Assembly: GCA_029246415.1 (NCBI GenBank)
Contig: JAQWNF010000011.1
Coordinates: 62,001 to 126,000 of the forward strand
DNA length: 64,000 nucleotides
Reading direction: 5' to 3'
Source of the DNA: Glaciecola sp.
Lineage (GTDB): Bacteria > Pseudomonadota > Gammaproteobacteria > Enterobacterales > Alteromonadaceae
Shown: positions 18,110 through 25,768 of the stretch, in pieces
How positions within the stretch are numbered: the first letter of the stretch is position 1
Layout of the letters: every line of letters starts with the position of its first letter
The notes under the pieces: generated by a model
Database searches by the model: none
What the model was told of the DNA's origin: nothing
The model's input: only the letters and a program-made list of their open reading frames with translations
Program-made: the position numbers and the translations under genes

Positions 18110-19318
18110 ATGAAATATCAATGTGCCATTTATAACAAAATACAATGCTTTATGTTAAATGTATTAGTGCTTTTATTTGGTATAGCTTCAGCAAACATTA
18201 ATGCTGCAGATATTAACGTTAATATCTATCATATTTCTCACGATGACATTACTTCTTATGCTGTTAACCCGTTATTAAAAGCACCTGACAATGCAGGGAT
18301 AGCTGGCGCAGCCCTTGGCATAGCTGACAGCAACACAACTGGTAAATTTCTAGGTCAGCACTTTACGTTACGCACTATTCATTTGGATGACATTAGTGAT
18401 AACGTTAATTCCAGTATTGATTGGCCGGCACTTTTGCCACAAACAGGCTTACTGCTAGCTGATTTAGCAAGTCCCTATTTACAGCAGTTACTTACATATA
18501 ATGCGTCACTATCTGAACCTCATTTAATCATCAATGTCAGTAATCGCGATAATAGTTTACGACAAACGCAATGCAATACGATGCTATTTCATACCACGCC
18601 CAGTCATGCACAAGTAACGGATGCATTAGGCCAGTGGCTACTGAGTAAACGCCTTAATCGTATATTTTTGATTGATGGCGATACGCCTGAAGATGCAAGT
18701 TGGGTGGACTCATTTGAACGCACGGCAAAGCGCTATAAATTAAAAATTGAGACAACAAAACAATGGACCTTTGCTACCGATTTGCGTCGCACAGTTAGCC
18801 TAGATATTCCGTTGTTTACGCAAACTGCTCGCCCCTATGATGTGGTGGTCGTGGCTGATACTCATCAACGCTTTGGCCAATACATCCCTTATAATACCTA
18901 CTACCCTCGCCCCGTTATCGGCACTGCAGGGTTAGTCGCTGATACTTGGCATCCGAGTATTGAACAATGGGGAGCAAAGCAATTGCAAAATCGCTTTTAC
19001 GACCAACATGCCCGCTCAATGCAACACCAAGATTATGATGCGTATGTTGCGGTGCGGGCCATTGCTTATGCTGTGCAACAAACTCAATCTCTCAATGCGA
19101 CTCCGTTAGCTTTATTTTTGCGCAGTGACGCGTTTCAACTTGCCGCTTATAAAGGCAGAAAGCTCAACTTTAGAGATTATAACGGCCAGCTACGCATGCC
19201 TATGGAACTAACGCATCCGTTAGGTCTAGTATCCCGAGCCCCCCAAGAAGGATTCATGCACCCTATTACTGATTTGGATACTTTAGGCTTTGACCGTCGT
19301 GAAGTATGCCAAGAATAA
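18110..19318 (+). CDS. pedA1: ABC-type substrate-binding protein of the PQQ-ADH system (PedA1-like)
   Basis: Periplasmic binding protein of 402 residues, leader ending ASANINAAD. The fold is type I periplasmic (branched-chain amino acid binding-like), with VVVVADTHQRFGQYIPYN and the conserved tail LNFRDYNGQLRMPMELTHP typical of the PQQ-associated subfamily. It starts the four-gene plus-strand set that diverges from the cytochrome gene. In P. putida the PedA1A2BC equivalent is needed for growth at low lanthanide levels, and the related lut genes of Methylobacterium import lanthanides. That role is inferred here from family, order and the lanthanide signature of the neighbouring dehydrogenase. 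Confidence 0.82.
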   Translation: MKYQCAIYNKIQCFMLNVLVLLFGIASANINAADINVNIYHISHDDITSYAVNPLLKAPDNAGIAGAALGIADSNTTGKFLGQHFTLRTIHLDDISDNVNSSIDWPALLPQTGLLLADLASPYLQQLLTYNASLSEPHLIINVSNRDNSLRQTQCNTMLFHTTPSHAQVTDALGQWLLSKRLNRIFLIDGDTPEDASWVDSFERTAKRYKLKIETTKQWTFATDLRRTVSLDIPLFTQTARPYDVVVVADTHQRFGQYIPYNTYYPRPVIGTAGLVADTWHPSIEQWGAKQLQNRFYDQHARSMQHQDYDAYVAVRAIAYAVQQTQSLNATPLALFLRSDAFQLAAYKGRKLNFRDYNGQLRMPMELTHPLGLVSRAPQEGFMHPITDLDTLGFDRREVCQE

Positions 19319-19336
19319 TAACAAGGAAACAAATAC

Positions 19337-20353
19337 ATGTCCTATCAGTTTAACCGTTCATCACGAAACTCACTTTCATTTGGGTTGGTCGCGTCTTCAA
19401 TTTTTCTCACTACGACATTGCTTTCTGTATCATTGCATGCCCAAGAGTTAGCGTACGTTACTAACGAAAAAGACAACTCTATTTCTGTTGTAGATTTAGA
19501 TACCTTCAGCGTGATTAAAGACATCCCCGTAGGTGAACGACCTCGTGGTTTTATCTTAAATCACGACCAAACACTAGCATATATATGTGCAAGTGATTCT
19601 AACCGCATCCAAATTTTGGATATGCAAACTGACTCTATTATTGGTGAGTTGCCATCGGGCGAAGATCCAGAAACCATCGCTTTGCACCCCAATGGCACCA
19701 CTATTTACACAGCTAATGAAGATGATGCGTTATTAACAGTGATTGATATTCCTAGCGCACAAGTCATTGCACAAATCGATGTAGGCGTAGAGCCTGAAGG
19801 ATTAGCTGTCAGTCCAGATGGCAGCAAAATGATTGTTACCTCCGAAACCACTAACATGGTGCACTGGATTGATACCGCTACCAATAAGAATCATGCCAAC
19901 AGTCTCGTGGGTGCGCGACCTCGTTCAGCCATGTTTACCCAAGATAGTTCACAATTATGGGTGACTTCAGAAATTGGTGGGCAATTAACGGTATTTAATG
20001 CCGCTGACCAGAGTGTGATGCATGAATTGACCTTTGCGATTAAGGGCATTCACCGTGATCGAATTCAGCCTGTGGGCATATTATTAATGCAATCAAAGCC
20101 ACTTGCGTTTGTTGCATTAGGGCCGAGTAATCATGTTGCGGTCATTAATACTCAAACCATGGAAATCGTGAAATATTTATTAGTTGGACGCCGTGTTTGG
20201 CAATTAGCATTTAACCAAGATGAATCATTACTATTAACAACAAATGGGATCAGTGGTGATATCAGTATTATAGACACGGATAAATTAAGCACGATCAAAT
20301 CAGTTAAAGTAGGACGTTACCCTTGGGGTATCGCAGTTAAGCACGACTCATGA
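19337..20353 (+). CDS. pedA2: YVTN-repeat beta-propeller protein of the PQQ-ADH system (PedA2-like)
   Basis: Exported seven-bladed propeller of 338 residues. The leader ends SVSLHAQ; the mature part begins ELAYVTNEKDNSISVVD, and comparable blades recur (IYTANEDDALLTVID, VTSETTNMVHWID, FVALGPSNHVAVINT, LLTTNGISGDISIID). The family is found with PQQ-dependent catabolism genes. Its stop overlaps the ATPase start by four bases (ATGA), showing tight coupling. The role is unknown in detail; a periplasmic helper of the transporter or metal carrier is plausible. Confidence 0.82.
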   Translation: MSYQFNRSSRNSLSFGLVASSIFLTTTLLSVSLHAQELAYVTNEKDNSISVVDLDTFSVIKDIPVGERPRGFILNHDQTLAYICASDSNRIQILDMQTDSIIGELPSGEDPETIALHPNGTTIYTANEDDALLTVIDIPSAQVIAQIDVGVEPEGLAVSPDGSKMIVTSETTNMVHWIDTATNKNHANSLVGARPRSAMFTQDSSQLWVTSEIGGQLTVFNAADQSVMHELTFAIKGIHRDRIQPVGILLMQSKPLAFVALGPSNHVAVINTQTMEIVKYLLVGRRVWQLAFNQDESLLLTTNGISGDISIIDTDKLSTIKSVKVGRYPWGIAVKHDS

Positions 20354-21078
20354 GTATTACTATTACAGATGTGACCTATAGTTTTAAAGCCAAACCTGTA
20401 CTGAGCGCGATTAATCTAACACTTAATCCTGGATTCAATGTATTGCTTGGACCTAATGGCGCAGGTAAGAGTACCCTATTGAGTTTACTGACAGGTCAAC
20501 GTACTCTACAACAAGGCAACATTACATTTGCAGATTACGATATAACGCAAGAAACACGCGCCATAATGGGACAACTAGGCGTGGTGTTTCAACAAACCAC
20601 ACTCGATTTAGATCTCACGGTTTTACAAAATTTAACGTATTTTGGTGCTCTGCATGGTTTATCTGCAGCATTAGTTTTAGAGCGCATCACTCCTGTATTG
20701 ACTCAGTTAGCTCTAATTGAACGCTTACACGACAGAGTCCGCTCGCTTAATGAAGGGCATCGTCGACGCGTTGAAATCGCGCGTTGTATGATCCACCTAC
20801 CACAATATTTATTGTTAGATGAAGCGACGGTCGGCTTAGATGTTGATAGCCGTAAATTAATTATCGAGCACATACGTGCAATAGTTGCGAGTCAAAAACT
20901 AACGGTATTATGGACAACCCACTTGATGGATGAAGTCCTTGAGCAGGATCCTCTGTTTATTCTCAACCAAGGTAAATTAATTGAGCAAGGGCTGTGTCAA
21001 TCATTACTGCTTAAACATCAGCAAAGTAGCGTTTTCGACTTATATCGAGCATTAACTCAACCGCAGGGATTGCTCTAA
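20350..21078 (+). CDS. pedB: ABC transporter ATPase of the PQQ-ADH system (PedB-like)
   Basis: ATPase of 242 residues. Walker A GPNGAGKSTLLSLL (about 33-46), Q-loop VFQQTTLDLDLTVLQNL, Walker B LLLDEATVGLD and switch His in WTTHLMDEV. The signature is LNEGHRRRVEIARC in place of LSGGQ: Glu and Gly occupy the two usual glycine positions and Asn the serine, a deviation also seen in this PQQ-linked subfamily. The four-base overlap with the propeller gene and TAATG junction with the permease gene make one operon. It belongs to the DrrA/NodI-like group of ATPases. Confidence 0.85.
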   Translation: MSITITDVTYSFKAKPVLSAINLTLNPGFNVLLGPNGAGKSTLLSLLTGQRTLQQGNITFADYDITQETRAIMGQLGVVFQQTTLDLDLTVLQNLTYFGALHGLSAALVLERITPVLTQLALIERLHDRVRSLNEGHRRRVEIARCMIHLPQYLLLDEATVGLDVDSRKLIIEHIRAIVASQKLTVLWTTHLMDEVLEQDPLFILNQGKLIEQGLCQSLLLKHQQSSVFDLYRALTQPQGLL

Positions 21079-21848
21079 TGAATGCCTATTTGATTTGTTT
21101 TTGGGCTATATTACAACGCGAGGTTTTACGTTTTTTTCAACAGCGTTCGCGCTTGTTAAGCGCCTTAGTACGTCCACTATTATGGTTGGTTGTCTTTGCT
21201 GCCGGTTTTAGAAGTGCATTAGGCGTGTCTATCATGCCACCGTATGAGAGTTATATTTTGTACCAAGAATATATCGTTCCTGGATTATGTGCGATGATCA
21301 TCCTGTTTAACTCGATGCAAACATCGTTATCTATGGTATACGATCGCGAAATGGGCAGTATGAAAATATTGTTGATGAGCCCTATTCCGAAAAGCTTCTT
21401 ACTATTGAGTAAATTGATTGCCGCGGCCTGTTTATCTTTATTACAAGTCGTTATCTTTTTATTATTAGCTAATCTCGTCGATGTGGAAATACCTTGGTGG
21501 GGATTTATTTACGCCATTCCTAGTGTCTTTTTAAGTGCGTTCTTTTTAGGTGCATTGGGTTTGATACTTTCTAATTTCATCAAACAGCTGGAAAATTTTG
21601 CTGGAGTAATGAACTTTGTCATCTTCCCTATGTTTTTTCTTTCAAGCGCATTGTACCCCTTGTGGAAAATACAAGAATCCAGTTTATGGTTATACTGGAT
21701 TTGCCAATACAACCCGTTTACCTATTGCGTTGAAATGATCCGTTTTGCATTGTATGGACAAACTAATATCCAAGCAAGTATGGTCGTACTTAGCTGTGTA
21801 TTGGTGTGCGGATGGGTCGCGGTAGGTACATTTAAACCCAAAAAATAG
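21078..21848 (+). CDS. pedC: ABC-2 type permease of the PQQ-ADH system (PedC-like)
   Basis: ABC-2 family membrane protein of 256 residues with about six hydrophobic segments. The ABC-2 signature region is FVIFPMFFLSSALYPLW (about 184-200), followed by YNPFTYCVEMIRFALYG, where DrrB and NodJ carry similar motifs. Start overlaps the ATPase stop by one base. ABC-2 permeases are generally exporters, yet the PedC and LutF relatives are reported in lanthanide uptake systems, so direction of transport is not settled by sequence. Confidence 0.85.
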   Translation: MNAYLICFWAILQREVLRFFQQRSRLLSALVRPLLWLVVFAAGFRSALGVSIMPPYESYILYQEYIVPGLCAMIILFNSMQTSLSMVYDREMGSMKILLMSPIPKSFLLLSKLIAAACLSLLQVVIFLLLANLVDVEIPWWGFIYAIPSVFLSAFFLGALGLILSNFIKQLENFAGVMNFVIFPMFFLSSALYPLWKIQESSLWLYWICQYNPFTYCVEMIRFALYGQTNIQASMVVLSCVLVCGWVAVGTFKPKK

Positions 21849-21871
21849 CCTCAATATCTCTAATATTGAGG
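21849..21871 (+). terminator. Hairpin after the pedC-like gene
   Basis: Perfect nine-base stem CCTCAATAT/ATATTGAGG with a five-base loop, directly after the permease stop. The following TTGTATGTTG is only moderately T-rich, so it may be a weak terminator or an mRNA-stabilising hairpin. Confidence 0.6.
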
Positions 21872-21950
21872 TTGTATGTTGTGCTGATTCGCTAAGTGTT
21901 GGTTAGCTCAATCCTGCGGAGAGCTCAATGTTGTGCTGAAACAGGTTAAA

Positions 21951-22130
21951 TTAAGTCACCCCATCGGCAACCATTTGTTTGTATTTGTAGTAGGCAATTA
22001 ACTCAAGCTGCAGTTCGTATTGCTCTAAGCTTTGCACTACGATTTCTGGCTTACCGTTGAGGTTAACAATTAATGCATCTTGTAAGGACGATGAAGGCTT
22101 AACAGCCATGGTGTCAGTAATTTCTGTCAT
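21951..22130 (-). CDS. Small hypothetical protein, antitoxin-like C-terminus
   Basis: 59 residues from ATG 22130, which has AAGGA eight bases upstream; a longer frame from 22226 lacks such a site. The segment DALIVNLNGKPEIVVQSLEQ followed by YELQLELI resembles the Phd/YefM antitoxin pattern (N-G-x-P-x-x-V-x-x-S-L-x-x-Y), but the N-terminal DNA-binding half is short. No toxin-like gene is next to it. It sits alone between the pedC-like gene and the monooxygenase operon, divergent from the latter. Function unknown; a small regulator is possible. Confidence 0.5.
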   Translation of the reverse strand: MTEITDTMAVKPSSSLQDALIVNLNGKPEIVVQSLEQYELQLELIAYYKYKQMVADGVT

Positions 22131-22273
22131 GTTAAAATCCTTAAAACATCTTGTGTAACTTTTACGTATCATTATTTGTGACTTTGCTCTTAGCTGCTTG
22201 TCTTTTTTGCTACCTAGCAATGACATAATTTCCTAGCTAAGTTCGGTGTCAATTATGTAAAACATCGCAACCA

Positions 22274-22309
22274 TTAAAATATAGTTTATATTTTAAACTT
22301 TTGTATAAT
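22274..22309 (+). promoter_or_regulatory. Promoter with perfect palindrome upstream of the monooxygenase operon
   Basis: TTAAAATATA and TATATTTTAA (22274-22283 and 22287-22296) form a perfect ten-base inverted repeat with GTT between. A TATAAT hexamer follows at 22304-22309. The dyad covers the expected -35 region, the place for a repressor operator. The TATAAT lies about 74 bases before the GTG start at 22383. AT-richness raises the chance of a coincidental palindrome. Confidence 0.5.
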
Positions 22310-22382
22310 ATTTTTATTTCAACGCTTTTCTGGTCTAATGAATGGCATGCATCCCTAAAAATAATAACAAGAAGGATTTAGC

Positions 22383-23867
22383 GTGACGGAGAATACTGAC
22401 AACGGTGAAGCTGCGACTTATCAAGTGGTGATCATAGGCACGGGTTTTGGTGGCCAAGCAGCAGCGATTAATTTAAAAAAACGGGGCTATAGCGATTTCA
22501 TCATGCTTGAGCGACGTGCATTTGCCGGTGGGACATGGTTACAAAATCGCTACCCTGGCGCAGCAGTAGATGTGCAATCACCTCTTTATTCATTATCAGC
22601 TATGCCCTATAAATGGAGTCAGATGTTTGTGACTCAACCTGAGCTAGCGCAATACACACAACAAGTGTTTAATACTTTTAACCTCACACCGCATGTACGT
22701 CTCGAGCATGAAGTCGTAAACAGTCAATGGGATGAAGCCCGTCAACAATGGCGTATTAATATAATCGGGTCTGACCCTATTTATGCAAAATATATTATCA
22801 ATGCGACTGGGCCCTTATCCATGCCAGTTATTCCTGACTTTGCAGGTAAAGATAGTTTTAAAGGCGTGAGTTTTCATACTAACAATTGGCCAGATGATCT
22901 TGATCTAAATGATAAACGTGTTGCCATCATAGGCAGTGGCGCATCTGCTGCCCAAGTGCTCCCTGCTATTGTTGATACAGTTAAATCATTAGCGGTGTTT
23001 CAACGCTCGCCCCATTGGATCATTCCCCGTCCCGATTTTGCATTTCCGACTTGGATGCAAAAATTATTAGGCGTGAAATGGTTCTATAATGTTCTCAGAA
23101 GTGCCATTTATTGGGGATTAGAGACACGCGTCATTGGCTTTAAATACTCCCTAACAATATTAAACTTATTCGCAGGCGGGCCAGCTAAACGCCAACTAAA
23201 CAAACAAGTATCTGATCCTGTATTACGTAAAGCACTCACACCTGATTTTACCATTGGCTGTAAACGCATTATTTTATCTAACACCTATTATCCGGCAATA
23301 TGTCGTGAAAAAGTGAGCTTGTTCGATAAGAACAATGGTATTAAGAGCATTACAGAAAATGGCATCATTAGCGCTAATGGCACTGAGTTAGACCTTGATA
23401 TCATTATTTATTCAACTGGCTATGATGCAACCGATGGGCTTATTTCATATCCTGTCATAGGAAAGAATAATACCACTCTGGCATCGGTGTGGACTGATTT
23501 TCCGCGCGCATATTTGGGCACGAGTGTGCCAAACTTTCCTAACTATTTTATTGTTACCGGCCCTAACACAGGGATAGGACATACCAGCGCGATATTTGTT
23601 ATCGAAGCACAAATGCATTACATCATGCAAGCCATCGAGACTGTTGAAACGGAACAAAAACAGACAATTGAACCTTCTGTACAAGCTGAAAGCACCTACA
23701 CAGATATGGTCCATCATGAGATGGAACGTACCGTTTGGCAAACAGGCGGCTGTAACAGTTGGTACAAAAGTGAGTCCGGTAAAGTGATTGCGATGTTTCC
23801 GGGCTTTTCTTTCGTGTTTAAACGCATGTGTCAACGCTTTAAGCGTCAAGATCATATTATCAAATAA
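22383..23867 (+). CDS. Flavin monooxygenase, Baeyer-Villiger type I
   Basis: FAD/NADPH enzyme of 494 residues inserting oxygen into ketones to give esters. Start is GTG with AAGAAGGA upstream. First Rossmann site VVIIGTGFGGQAAAINL (about 15-31), FAD-side GGTWLQNRYPGAAVDVQS, the Baeyer-Villiger fingerprint F-x-G-x3-H-x3-W as FKGVSFHTNNWP (about 159-170), second Rossmann VAIIGSGASAAQV, and the downstream IIYSTGYDATDG. The fingerprint separates it from other flavin monooxygenases. It is first of three plus-strand genes with an SDR and an alpha/beta hydrolase, a combination also found in the mymA operon of mycobacteria. Natural substrate unknown. Confidence 0.87.
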   Translation: MTENTDNGEAATYQVVIIGTGFGGQAAAINLKKRGYSDFIMLERRAFAGGTWLQNRYPGAAVDVQSPLYSLSAMPYKWSQMFVTQPELAQYTQQVFNTFNLTPHVRLEHEVVNSQWDEARQQWRINIIGSDPIYAKYIINATGPLSMPVIPDFAGKDSFKGVSFHTNNWPDDLDLNDKRVAIIGSGASAAQVLPAIVDTVKSLAVFQRSPHWIIPRPDFAFPTWMQKLLGVKWFYNVLRSAIYWGLETRVIGFKYSLTILNLFAGGPAKRQLNKQVSDPVLRKALTPDFTIGCKRIILSNTYYPAICREKVSLFDKNNGIKSITENGIISANGTELDLDIIIYSTGYDATDGLISYPVIGKNNTTLASVWTDFPRAYLGTSVPNFPNYFIVTGPNTGIGHTSAIFVIEAQMHYIMQAIETVETEQKQTIEPSVQAESTYTDMVHHEMERTVWQTGGCNSWYKSESGKVIAMFPGFSFVFKRMCQRFKRQDHIIK

Positions 23868-23887
23868 TAATAAAAAAAGGACATAAC

Positions 23888-24736
23888 ATGGCGACAACTG
23901 ATTTTTTCAACAATAAAATCGTGGCAATTACTGGTGCTGGTTCAGGTATGGGAAGAAGTTATGCCACGTTATTAGCCGCACAAGGTGCGAAACTATTACT
24001 CAGTGACATCGATGAGGATGCGTTGACCGGGACACTTGCCCTACTTTGCCCCGATGTTTCTACATCCCCTAACATTGCCTCAATGGTGATGGATGTCAGT
24101 AACCCTGAGCATTGGCTCGCGTTTAAACAACTCGCTATCGATACGTTTGCAGGCTGTCACATGTTAATTAATAACGCTGGTATAGAAGGAGCCGCGCAAC
24201 CAACATGGGCGAGCCCCCCTGAGCAGCTGCAACGCACTATGGATGTAAACTTTTTTGGCGTCGTCACCGGTTGCCGTACATTTTTGCCGTTGTTAGTTGC
24301 TCAAGAATGGGCTGCATTAGTCAATATTTCCAGTATCTTTGGCTTTATCGGCACACCAAACGCATCCGATTATTGTGCAAGTAAATTTGCGCTGCGCGGA
24401 TATACAGAAGCATTAATGGTTGAACTTGCTCATGTGCATCCTCAGATACAAGTTCATTTAGTTCACCCAGGTGGTGTCGATACCGACATATCGCGTTCGC
24501 ACAGAACGGCTAAATTTAAACGTCGATTTTTAACGACACCTAGTGATGAGATGTGTAACTTTGTGTTAAGCCAAGTACAAGATAACAACCCACGTATTAT
24601 TTATGGTAATCATGCCCAAAAAACCTACTGGCTATCCAAAATATTACCGCTCACTCAGCTACGTAAATTATTAGCAAAGGGGTTGAAACTGGTCGACCAA
24701 GACGATTACCGCAAAGACCATAACGGATTTAAATAG
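23888..24736 (+). CDS. Short-chain dehydrogenase/reductase
   Basis: Classical SDR of 282 residues. Cofactor motif TGAGSGMGRSYA near the N-terminus with an acidic residue after beta-2 (LLSDIDED), favouring NAD(H); structural motif NNAGIEG; catalytic Ser in NISSIFGF and Tyr-x3-Lys in YCASKFAL; PGGVDTDIS after it. It begins 20 bases after the monooxygenase stop with AAAAAAGG upstream. It likely interconverts a secondary alcohol and the ketone used by the monooxygenase. The C-terminal extension, basic and with LPLTQLRKLLAKGLK, may touch the membrane. Confidence 0.87.
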   Translation: MATTDFFNNKIVAITGAGSGMGRSYATLLAAQGAKLLLSDIDEDALTGTLALLCPDVSTSPNIASMVMDVSNPEHWLAFKQLAIDTFAGCHMLINNAGIEGAAQPTWASPPEQLQRTMDVNFFGVVTGCRTFLPLLVAQEWAALVNISSIFGFIGTPNASDYCASKFALRGYTEALMVELAHVHPQIQVHLVHPGGVDTDISRSHRTAKFKRRFLTTPSDEMCNFVLSQVQDNNPRIIYGNHAQKTYWLSKILPLTQLRKLLAKGLKLVDQDDYRKDHNGFK

Positions 24737-24745
24737 GAGTTATTT

Positions 24746-25705
24746 ATGTTGTATTTTTTACTCGTCATCCTGCTGATGATTCTATATGGCGCTATCCGTC
24801 ATCCTGAGCAATTTGGTGGTTATGTCTTGCGTTTAAGCCATACTATCGAATCGACGTTATATGGCTTTACGCCATATTATAAAAAAGTCGGCAGCATCAA
24901 TTATTTTTATCTACAAAACAGCCAGTACCGCAAAATAAGCAGAGCGAAGGACCAGATCTCTAATCGCATAGCAAAGCCAACATTAATATTACTTCATGGT
25001 TTCAGTGCTGAGCATACGGTATGGCTTAGATGTGCCAAAACCCTAGCCAAACACTATCATGTGATCCTGCTAGATTTACCAGGGCATGGCGTAACCGGTT
25101 ATGATGCAAATGCAGATTATTCTATCCCAGCACAGTCACAGCGTTTAGCGGAATTCATAAATGTATTAGGCTTAACTAAAGTACATATTGCAGGTAATTC
25201 GATGGGCGGATTTATCGCGGCACAGTTTGCGCTTGATTATCCCGAACAAACTAAATCAATTATATGTGTTGATCCTGCCGGTGTGGTCCCGCCAAAACCG
25301 AGTACGTTACAACAATTAGCAGCCCAAGGGCGCAATCCATTTTTTATGGATACGCCAGATCAATTTGCTGAGTTTTTTGCATTAACGATGGCTAAGCCGC
25401 CGTATTTCCCTAACTCGATTAAACAATACAAAGCCCATGAATACGTTAAACATAAAGCACAATTAGAGCATATTTATCATGATTTTTTTAATGTCGAGCA
25501 TATGTTAGATGACAAACTAACCAACATAACATGTCCTATATTGATGTTATGGGGTGGATTAGACCAAATTATTGATATTTCATGTGCCAAAGTATGGCAA
25601 GATAAAACTAAAGCCGTCAGTATCATCTGGGAAGATTTAGGGCACATGCCTATGTTAGAAGCACCCAAACAGACTGCTGACGAAATAATTCGATTTATTG
25701 GTTAA
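24746..25705 (+). CDS. Alpha/beta hydrolase (probable esterase)
   Basis: 319 residues with an N-terminal hydrophobic segment (about 1-15) that may anchor it. Oxyanion-hole HGFSAEHTVW, nucleophile Ser in GNSMGGFIAAQF, catalytic Asp in LMLWGGLDQIID and His in EDLGHMPMLE. The gene begins ten bases after the SDR stop behind AGGAG. As third member after a Baeyer-Villiger enzyme and an SDR, it is well placed to hydrolyse the ester product into acid and alcohol. Substrate not determinable. Confidence 0.86.
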   Translation: MLYFLLVILLMILYGAIRHPEQFGGYVLRLSHTIESTLYGFTPYYKKVGSINYFYLQNSQYRKISRAKDQISNRIAKPTLILLHGFSAEHTVWLRCAKTLAKHYHVILLDLPGHGVTGYDANADYSIPAQSQRLAEFINVLGLTKVHIAGNSMGGFIAAQFALDYPEQTKSIICVDPAGVVPPKPSTLQQLAAQGRNPFFMDTPDQFAEFFALTMAKPPYFPNSIKQYKAHEYVKHKAQLEHIYHDFFNVEHMLDDKLTNITCPILMLWGGLDQIIDISCAKVWQDKTKAVSIIWEDLGHMPMLEAPKQTADEIIRFIG

Positions 25706-25768
25706 TTACACTTTTTATTATTTACCCTTTTTTTATTTACTTTGTTTGGATTAGGAATAGTAAGTTAC

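Noticed and set aside
21849-22382. Possible pqqA peptide gene
   Set aside because: Looked for the short PqqA frame with its Glu-x3-Tyr motif on both strands and found none.
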